From Bacillota bacterium (GTDB taxonomy: Bacteria > Bacillota > Negativicutes > CTSoil-072): a stretch of DNA of 57,795 bases. Made by a program: the position numbers and the translations under genes. Position 1 is the stretch's first letter. The number at the start of each line of letters is the position of its first letter. The notes under the pieces are model-generated. The model was not told where the DNA came from. It searched no databases and saw nothing but the letters and a program-made list of their open reading frames with translations. This document shows, piece after piece, positions 52,070 to 57,795 of this stretch. The stretch covers positions 1-57,795 of the forward strand of contig JAGFZV010000028.1 in assembly GCA_017889545.1 (NCBI GenBank), written 5' to 3'.

Positions 52070-52804
52070 ATGGCGCAATATCAGACAGAAGCCATATTGT
52101 TGGCAGTCCGCGACTGGGGTGATTCAGATAAATTGGTGACTTTGTTTTCGCGTGAGCATGGCAAGATTAATGCAGTTGCATACGGCGCCCGCCGACCCAA
52201 AAATCGCATGGCGGGATCCTTGCAGCTGTTTTCCTATGTTGAATTGGTTTTGCTGCAAGGAAATAAGCTGGACACGATACGTCAATGCGATGTCAAAACT
52301 TCTTTCCGTACCTTGCGTGAAGATCTTAGTCAAATGGCTTATGGTGTTTTTATTCTTGAACTGGTCGATGAGCTTTGGCCGGACCGGCAGCCGGAAACAG
52401 CAGTATTTGATTTACTCTTGCTGGTTTTAGGGGTTTTACAGAAGCGAAATCCCCGATTGGTTGCTCTTGCTGCTGCGTGGCAGATGTTAAAGCTGGCTGG
52501 ATTCCAGCCTGTATTGCATCAATGCGTTCGGTGCGGCTGCCCTCTGCATTTTCCCGCTAAATTTGATTCTGAGGCGGGAGGCGGAGTTTGTTTGGTTTGC
52601 GGCAAGCCGAATGAAGTGGATTTTGCAGAAGAAGAAGCCGATTTTCTGCAAAAATTATTGCTGCTGAATTGGGATGCGATAGAGCTGTTTACGGTAAAAG
52701 GGAAAGTCATGATGGAAACAGAGCGGAAGTTAATTGATTATCTGCTTTGCCGGTTAGAGCGTCATTTGCGTTCGCTGGATTTTATTCGCAAGGTCGCCTA
52801 TTAG
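52070..52804 (+). CDS. recO: DNA repair protein RecO
   Basis: 244 residues from ATG 52070 (GTGAGGTAAGA upstream). N-terminal OB fold (TEAILLAVRDWGDSDKLVTLFSREHGKINAVAYGARRP) and a helical domain with a four-Cys zinc site (CVRCGCPLHF and CLVCGKPNE). RecO loads RecA on SSB-coated DNA in the RecFOR path. Position between era and glyQ is conserved. It is followed by the glyQS T-box leader. Confidence 0.95.
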   Translation: MAQYQTEAILLAVRDWGDSDKLVTLFSREHGKINAVAYGARRPKNRMAGSLQLFSYVELVLLQGNKLDTIRQCDVKTSFRTLREDLSQMAYGVFILELVDELWPDRQPETAVFDLLLLVLGVLQKRNPRLVALAAAWQMLKLAGFQPVLHQCVRCGCPLHFPAKFDSEAGGGVCLVCGKPNEVDFAEEEADFLQKLLLLNWDAIELFTVKGKVMMETERKLIDYLLCRLERHLRSLDFIRKVAY

Positions 52805-52827
52805 GGGGAATGGTTTAGATTTTGTTC

Positions 52828-52857
52828 TTGCTTTTTTTTCTTTGATTAGGGTATAAT
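52828..52857 (+). promoter_or_regulatory. Promoter of glyQS
   Basis: TTGCTT (52828-52833), an 18-nt spacer, TATAAT (52852-52857), directly before the T-box leader. Confidence 0.65.
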
Positions 52858-52862
52858 GAGCG

Positions 52863-53156
52863 TAACTACGGCGATGCAGGAAAAAGTAACCTGTCCAACA
52901 GCAGCGAGCGGGGAAATGGTGTGAGCCTCGCACGATACAGGCGAAAGGCGTTCCTAAGCTGCAAGAAGAAATCTTTTGACAAAAGAAAGTAAAACTTGCC
53001 ATATATTTGAGGTGGGCTCTGGTAAAAGAGCCAATCAGGGTGGAACCGCGGGAATATTTCTCGTCCCTGTAACAATATGTTACGGAGATGGGATTTTTTT
53101 ATGTCTATTTGCTGCATCCGATTGTACAAAATTTACTCGCAGGAGGGTTAAACACT
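52863..53156 (+). ncRNA. T-box leader for glycyl-tRNA synthetase
   Basis: The 294-nt leader holds the conserved T-box AGGGTGGAACCGCGG at 53037-53051, whose TGGA pairs with uncharged tRNA. Upstream, Stem I is flanked by GCAGC (52900) and GCTGC (52968) and contains the typical AGCGAG...GGTGTGAGCC distal-loop sequence. GGC at 52947-52949 is a candidate glycine specifier. A terminator-like stem (53063-53093) ends in TTTTTTT. Uncharged tRNA-Gly should favour the antiterminator and switch on glyQS. The specifier choice is tentative. Confidence 0.92.
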
Positions 53157-54035
53157 ATGACGTTTCAAGAGATAATTATGACGTTGCAAAATTTTTGGGC
53201 CAAACAACAGTGTATTCTTCAACAGCCGTATGACGTGGAAAAAGGCGCAGGGACCATGAATCCTGCTACGTTTTTGCGGACTTTGGGTCCGGAACCATGG
53301 AATGTAGCTTATGTTGAGCCGTCGCGCCGTCCGGCGGATGGCCGTTATGGCGATAACCCCAATCGCTTGTTTCAACATCATCAGTTTCAAGTCATTATGA
53401 AACCGTCACCGGCCAACATTCAAACATTGTATTTGGAAAGCTTGAACTGCCTGGGTATCGATCCGGCAAAACATGACATTCGTTTTGTGGAGGACAACTG
53501 GGAATCGCCTACTCTCGGCGCTTGGGGCCTGGGCTGGGAAGTTTGGCTGGATGGCATGGAAATTACTCAGTTTACTTATTTTCAGCAAGTCGGCAGTATT
53601 GATGTAAAACCGGTTGCCGTTGAAATTACATACGGCTTGGAACGACTCGCGATGTATATTCAGGGTCGGGAAAATGTGTATGATGTGGAATGGGTTAAGG
53701 GGATAACGTATGGAGATATTTTCCATCAAAATGAAGTGGAACAATCGCATTATAATTTTGAGGCCGCGGATACGGATATGTTGTTTCAGTTATTTGATAC
53801 TTATGAAAAAGAAGCATTGCGCGTTGTTGAATTGGGGTTTGTGCTGCCGGCTTATGACTATGTTTTAAAATGTTCGCATACGTTTAATTTGCTTGATGCG
53901 CGCGGAGCGATCAGTGTCAGTGAGCGGACGGCGTTTATCGGGCGGGTTCGCACGATGGCCCGGTTGTGTGCGCAAGGCTATTTGGAGCAGCGTGAAAAAT
54001 TGGGATATCCGCTTTTGAAAGGGGAGAAACAATAA
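53157..54035 (+). CDS. glyQ: Glycyl-tRNA synthetase alpha subunit
   Basis: 292 residues from ATG 53157 (CAGGAGGG upstream; the frame opens earlier inside the T-box terminator, which is not coding). [24 protein letters not shown] at the start, [38 protein letters not shown] and [13 protein letters not shown] are the bacterial alpha-subunit motifs of the tetrameric class II enzyme. It holds the aminoacylation site. The stop shares a base with the glyS ATG. Confidence 0.98.
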   Translation: MTFQEIIMTLQNFWAKQQCILQQPYDVEKGAGTMNPATFLRTLGPEPWNVAYVEPSRRPADGRYGDNPNRLFQHHQFQVIMKPSPANIQTLYLESLNCLGIDPAKHDIRFVEDNWESPTLGAWGLGWEVWLDGMEITQFTYFQQVGSIDVKPVAVEITYGLERLAMYIQGRENVYDVEWVKGITYGDIFHQNEVEQSHYNFEAADTDMLFQLFDTYEKEALRVVELGFVLPAYDYVLKCSHTFNLLDARGAISVSERTAFIGRVRTMARLCAQGYLEQREKLGYPLLKGEKQ

Positions 54036-56098
54036 TGCCGCAAGATATTTTATTGGAAATTGGCACGGAAGAGATTCCTGCAAAATTTATGCCGGGTGCT
54101 TTAGAACAGCTTGGCGCCATTGCCCGTGAAAAGTTTGCCGCCCATCGGATTGCTTATCAGGAGATCGCGACGATGGGGACTCCAAGAAGGATGACGCTGA
54201 TTGTAAGGCAAGCAGCTGATTTTCAGAGTGACAAACGCAGCGAGAATAAAGGGCCGGCCGTAAAAATCGCTTATGATGCCACCGGCAATCCCACAAAAGC
54301 GGCGCAGGGTTTTGCACGCGGACAAGGCGTTGAGGCAGCTCAATTGATTGTAAAAGACGGATATGTCTATGCGCTGGTTGAAGAAATCGGTCGTGAAGTT
54401 CGGACATTGCTCCCGGAGTTGCTTGGTGATCTGATCCATGCCCTCAATTTTCCCAAAACGATGCATTGGGCCAATCTTGATATGAAGTTTGTCCGTCCTA
54501 TTCGCTGGTTGCTGGCACTTTACGGAACGGAAATCATTCCCTTCACCGTTGCAACGGTTTCATCAGCCAACATTACCTGCGGGCACAGGTTTTTAGGACA
54601 AAATAATATTATTGTAACCGGTGTGGAAGATTATATTGAAAAATTGCGCGCCAGTTCCGTGATTGTTGATCAGACAGAACGTCGTCAAATGATTCGCGAA
54701 CAGATTGAAAAATTAGCCAAAGAACAGGGCGGCGCAGCAGATATTGATGCTGATTTGCTGGAAGAAGTAGTTTATTTGGTAGAGTATCCAACTGCTTTAT
54801 GCGGTCGGTTTGAAGAAAAATATCTGGCATTGCCCAAAGAGGCGATTATTACGCCGATGCGCGAACATCAGCGTTATTTTCCTGTTCTGAATGAAAATGG
54901 CGCTCTGTTGCCTTTGTTTATTACTGTCCGCAATGGAGGCAGTGAACATTTGGATATCGTTCGTCATGGTAATGAACGGGTTTTGCGAGCCCGCTTGGCG
55001 GATGCCCGCTTTTTCTTTGAAGAGGACCGAAAATTGCCTCTGGCTTCGCGAGTGGATAAATTGAAGACGATCGTGTTTCAGGAAGGTCTTGGCACGCTGT
55101 ACGATAAAACTGTCCGGTTGCAGTGGATGGCGGAAATGGTAGCGTTTGAGGCCGGTGAAGACAAAAAAGTATTGCCGGTGATCAAGCGTGCAGCGCATCT
55201 GGCAAAGGCGGATTTGGTTACGGGAATGGTTTGTGAATTCACCGAACTGCAAGGGGTTATGGGACGGGAATATGCTCTTTGTGACGGTGAAAATGCAGCA
55301 GTGGCGGAAGCGATTTTCGAGCATTATCTTCCTCGTTTTGCCGGCGATGTCTTGCCGGGTGCGGCGGCAGGAAGGATCATAGGAATTGCCGATAAACTGG
55401 ATAATATTACTGCCACCATCAGCAGAGGACTGATGCCGACCGGGTCTCAGGATCCCTATGCATTGCGACGGCAAGCTTTGGGCATTATCAATATTTTAAT
55501 TTCAGCGGGCTATTATGTCTCATTAGCCGCTTTAATTAACCATATGATTGACTTGCTTGGCATAAAAGAAACAGACCGGAAAGAAAAATTATTGGTGGAT
55601 ATTTTGGACTTTTTCCGTTTGCGGATCAAAAACGTTCTGGCCGAACATAACGTACGGTACGATATTGTCGATGCTGTAATGGCGGCAGGTTCAGACGATC
55701 CATTGGATACTTGGCAACGGGCTGCTGCGATGTCTTCAGATGCAGGCCAGCAAGCAACAGAAAAGGCGGTTCGTGCATTTACAAGAGCTGGGAATCTGGC
55801 AAAAAACTGTACTACGGAAAAAATCGAACCGTCTTTATTCGCTGTTGAGGCCGAACATGCGCTGTACAATGCATATTGTGACGCCAACGCTTCGATCCAA
55901 ACTAAATTGGCAAGCCATGATTATGTTGGCATTTTGCAGGATATGGCGGAGCTTGCCGCGCCTATTGATCTGTTTTTTACTGCCGTGATGGTAATGGTTG
56001 AAGATGTTGATGTACGCAATAATCGTCTGGCATTATTAAAAGCGATTACGAACTTGGCCGTGCAGACGGCTGATTTCAGTAAAATTGTGACGGTATAA
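54035..56098 (+). CDS. glyS: Glycyl-tRNA synthetase beta subunit
   Basis: 687 residues, normal length. It starts LLEIGTEEIPAKFMPGALEQL, contains IRWLLALYGTEIIPF, the HD-like domain segment and TGSQDPYALRRQALGIINILI, and ends with the anticodon-binding domain (FFTAVMVMVEDVDVRNNRLALLKAI). It supplies tRNA recognition to GlyQ. Translationally coupled to glyQ and controlled by the same T-box. Confidence 0.98.
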   Translation: MPQDILLEIGTEEIPAKFMPGALEQLGAIAREKFAAHRIAYQEIATMGTPRRMTLIVRQAADFQSDKRSENKGPAVKIAYDATGNPTKAAQGFARGQGVEAAQLIVKDGYVYALVEEIGREVRTLLPELLGDLIHALNFPKTMHWANLDMKFVRPIRWLLALYGTEIIPFTVATVSSANITCGHRFLGQNNIIVTGVEDYIEKLRASSVIVDQTERRQMIREQIEKLAKEQGGAADIDADLLEEVVYLVEYPTALCGRFEEKYLALPKEAIITPMREHQRYFPVLNENGALLPLFITVRNGGSEHLDIVRHGNERVLRARLADARFFFEEDRKLPLASRVDKLKTIVFQEGLGTLYDKTVRLQWMAEMVAFEAGEDKKVLPVIKRAAHLAKADLVTGMVCEFTELQGVMGREYALCDGENAAVAEAIFEHYLPRFAGDVLPGAAAGRIIGIADKLDNITATISRGLMPTGSQDPYALRRQALGIINILISAGYYVSLAALINHMIDLLGIKETDRKEKLLVDILDFFRLRIKNVLAEHNVRYDIVDAVMAAGSDDPLDTWQRAAAMSSDAGQQATEKAVRAFTRAGNLAKNCTTEKIEPSLFAVEAEHALYNAYCDANASIQTKLASHDYVGILQDMAELAAPIDLFFTAVMVMVEDVDVRNNRLALLKAITNLAVQTADFSKIVTV

Positions 56099-56186
56099 TT
56101 TTTCGTAAAGGGTTTTGCCTGACAATGGAGTATAGTTATGGTAGACTGGTAAATACTTTCATTCGTTGCATTGTCAAAAAAAGGGG

Positions 56187-56837
56187 GTGGCGTCCATCAC
56201 ATTAACATTACGACAGGAAAAGATTGTCGAAATCGTGCGCGCTTCCGGCCCTATTACCGCAGAACAGATTGCTGACCGGCTGCAGGTGACTAGGGCGGCT
56301 TTGCGTTCAGATCTTGCAATTCTAGTGATGTATGGTATTTTGGATGCCCGGCCTAAGGTCGGATATTTCTATACCGGTAAAAATACGCTTGGTATATTGG
56401 CAGAGGAAATAAAGCGTGTCAAGGTCAGGGATGTTCAATCGGTGCCGGTTGTTGTTCCGGATGATGCAAGTGCTTATGATGCCATTGTAACAATGTTTTT
56501 GGAAGATGTTGGAAGCGTTTTTGTGGTAGAAGCCGGGGGAATTTTGATTGGCGTTGTTTCCCGTAAAGATTTATTGAAAGTTTGCATGGGGAATAGTAAT
56601 TTGCAAAAAGTTCCGGTGAAAGTCCTGATGACTGCCTCACCCAAAATTGTAGTGACTACGCCTGATGAATCTATTTTAACCGCTGCCCGGAAAATTATTG
56701 ATTATGAAGTGGATAGCTTGCCGGTTGTTCGGGCAACTGATGGCAGTTCAGGGAAAGTTTATGAGGTTATCGGGCGCCTTACGAAAACGAATCTGACTAG
56801 GCTGTTAGTTGATTTTGGTCAGGGGAAAAGGGGGTAA
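56187..56837 (+). CDS. CcpN-like HTH/CBS transcription regulator
   Basis: About 217 residues; the start is uncertain. AAAGGGGGTG lies at 56179-56188, so a GTG at 56187 overlaps the ribosome site, and an ATC at 56196 spaced 7-9 nt would fit better but is a rare start. N-terminal winged helix (RQEKIVEIVRASGPITAEQIADRLQVTRAALRSDLAIL) is followed by two CBS domains (VVVPDDASAYDAIVTMFLEDVGSVFVVEAGG and KVLMTASPKIVVTTPDESI). CcpN in Bacillus represses gluconeogenic genes and senses ATP/ADP. It is paired here with ppsR, as in Bacillus. Confidence 0.9.
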   Translation: MASITLTLRQEKIVEIVRASGPITAEQIADRLQVTRAALRSDLAILVMYGILDARPKVGYFYTGKNTLGILAEEIKRVKVRDVQSVPVVVPDDASAYDAIVTMFLEDVGSVFVVEAGGILIGVVSRKDLLKVCMGNSNLQKVPVKVLMTASPKIVVTTPDESILTAARKIIDYEVDSLPVVRATDGSSGKVYEVIGRLTKTNLTRLLVDFGQGKRG

Positions 56838-56842
56838 CTAGC

Positions 56843-57655
56843 ATGGCTTCATTATCGATCATCTATGCTTTATCTGACTCAATTGGTGAAACTGCTGAAA
56901 TGGTGGCGCGAGCCACTGCAAGCCAATTTGATTCTAACGAGATTGATATCATCCGTATCCCATATATTAACTCGATAGATCAGATAGCGGAAACGGTTAC
57001 CGAGGCGGCAAAACATACTTGTATTATTTGTCATACTTTGGTGTCGCCGCATTTGCGGGAGGCTTTGTTAGAATATGCTTCTAAGCATAATATTGTGACA
57101 GTGGACATCATGGGGCCGATGATCAAGGCGGTTCAAAAGCTGTCCTCCAAGGAACCAAAATTAAAACCGGGGTTAATACATAAGTTGGACCAGGAGTATT
57201 TCAAAAGAGTAGAAGCGGTTGAATTTGCAGTAAAATATGATGACGGAAAAAATCCATGGGGCTTGCTGAAAGCGGATATTGTGCTTATTGGCGTGTCCCG
57301 TACATCTAAAACGCCGCTTAGCATGTATTTGGCACATAAAAAATTAAAAGTTGCCAATGTACCGCTTGTTCCAGAGGTTCCGCCCCCGGAAGAATTATTT
57401 TCCGTTCCACCTGAAAAAATTGTCGGATTAGTCATTGATCAATTTAAGTTAAATGAGATTCGTGCTGAGCGCTTAAAAACATTGGGTTTGGCTCCCAACG
57501 CAAGTTATGCTAATCTGGATCGGATTACGGAAGAAATGGAATATGCAAAAAAAATTATCCGTAAATTAGGTTGTCAGGTTGTTGATGTGTCGAATAAAGC
57601 GATTGAAGAAACTGCTAATAAAATTCTTGAGATTTCCAGTAAAAACAGAAAATGA
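56843..57655 (+). CDS. ppsR: Pyruvate, phosphate dikinase regulatory protein (kinase/pyrophosphorylase)
   Basis: 270 residues, DUF299 family. IYALSDSIGETAEMVARA at the N-terminus and the nucleotide loop ADIVLIGVSRTSKTPLSMYLA (about residues 146-165) are diagnostic. The enzyme uses ADP to phosphorylate a Thr of pyruvate phosphate dikinase (inactivation) and Pi to reverse it. It starts 5 nt after the CcpN-like gene, so the pair shares control of the pyruvate/PEP node. The target gene ppdK is not in the window. Confidence 0.96.
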   Translation: MASLSIIYALSDSIGETAEMVARATASQFDSNEIDIIRIPYINSIDQIAETVTEAAKHTCIICHTLVSPHLREALLEYASKHNIVTVDIMGPMIKAVQKLSSKEPKLKPGLIHKLDQEYFKRVEAVEFAVKYDDGKNPWGLLKADIVLIGVSRTSKTPLSMYLAHKKLKVANVPLVPEVPPPEELFSVPPEKIVGLVIDQFKLNEIRAERLKTLGLAPNASYANLDRITEEMEYAKKIIRKLGCQVVDVSNKAIEETANKILEISSKNRK

Positions 57656-57662
57656 CTAAAAG

Positions 57663-57694
57663 AAAAACGCCGTCCATTTGATGGAGGCGTTTTT
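57663..57694 (+). terminator. Intrinsic terminator after ppsR
   Basis: AAAAACGCC (57663-57671) pairs with GGCGTTTTT (57686-57694), with an inner CCAT/ATGG pair. It begins 8 nt after the ppsR stop. Confidence 0.9.
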
Positions 57695-57746
57695 AGTTGT
57701 TGCACTTTAGTGCGTTTTAGCTTGCTTGCAAGGTAAAACAAATAAA

Positions 57747-57765
57747 CCACTTGCTCTGCAAGTGG
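57747..57765. repeat. Short hairpin near window end
   Basis: CCACTTGC and GCAAGTGG are exact inverted copies around TCT. Nothing else is recognised in the last 100 nt. Confidence 0.5.
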
Positions 57766-57795
57766 AATGGAATCGCTTTAGCTATAAGGAAAAAC

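Noticed and set aside
1-57795. CRISPR arrays, tRNA/rRNA genes, prophage or intact insertion sequences
   Set aside because: No regularly spaced repeats, tRNA cloverleaf motifs, integrase, transposase or phage structural genes were found on reading.

Overview
The window reads as a chromosomal segment of an anaerobic Firmicute, most likely class Negativicutes (Sporomusa/Pelosinus-like). The evidence is the gene order (comEC-holA-rpsT-lepA-hemW-hrcA-dnaK-dnaJ-prmA-rsmE-mtaB-rpsU-yqeY-nfeD-floA-phoH-pgpH-ybeY-dgkA-cdd-era-recO-glyQS-ccpN-ppsR), strong AGGAGG ribosome sites, GTG/TTG starts, a CIRCE element, a glycyl T-box, ferredoxin-linked oxidoreductases, and an archaeal-like (group III) chaperonin inside the dnaK operon. 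The taxonomic call is an inference. No tRNA, rRNA, CRISPR array, prophage or intact insertion sequence was seen.

Left part (1-23.4 kb) is accessory and metabolic. It opens with a copper module: a partial secreted His/Met-rich protein and two unknown small membrane proteins on the minus strand, divergent from a SHOCT protein and a Cu+-type P1B ATPase that has a metal-binding zinc-ribbon-like domain at both ends. Next come a 5'-truncated sigma-54 activator and a 5'-truncated HMGL-family synthase/lyase facing away from each other across an apparent deletion junction, then a DapA-family aldolase, a small Fe-S flavoprotein, Tag glycosylase and a nitroreductase. A compact RiPP locus follows: a Cys-rich precursor with a signal-like leader, a hairpin, and a radical SAM/SPASM maturase. 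It is followed by an ABC efflux set (two FtsX-type permeases, ATPase, HlyD-type adaptor). Then come a 4-hydroxybutyryl-CoA dehydratase-like flavoprotein, a LarA-like protein, a two-gene 2-oxoacid:ferredoxin oxidoreductase, and a cytochrome b/molybdopterin fusion protein.

Right part (23.6-57.8 kb) is conserved housekeeping DNA, almost all on the plus strand: DNA uptake and replication (comEC, holA), translation (lepA, prmA, rsmE, mtaB, rpsU, ybeY, era, glyQS), proteostasis (hrcA, group III chaperonin, grpE, dnaK, dnaJ), membrane and c-di-AMP functions (nfeD, floA, phoH, pgpH, dgkA), repair (recO) and central carbon control (ccpN-like, ppsR). Stress control of the chaperones is visible as a TTGACA/TATTTT promoter followed by a perfect CIRCE. 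Glycyl-tRNA synthetase control is visible as a T-box leader.

The most notable observations are: rpsT (S20) carrying a net 109-nt frameshifting internal deletion; the head-to-head junction at about 4.85 kb that removes both 5' ends of a divergent gene pair; the internal ribosome site in copA that could yield a free 42-residue metal-binding peptide; the dehydratase-like flavoprotein in which the cluster-ligand His is replaced by Tyr; the RiPP locus; and a nested-hairpin element between dnaJ and prmA. Two deletion-type lesions in one window mean that assembly or amplification artefacts must be excluded before biological interpretation.
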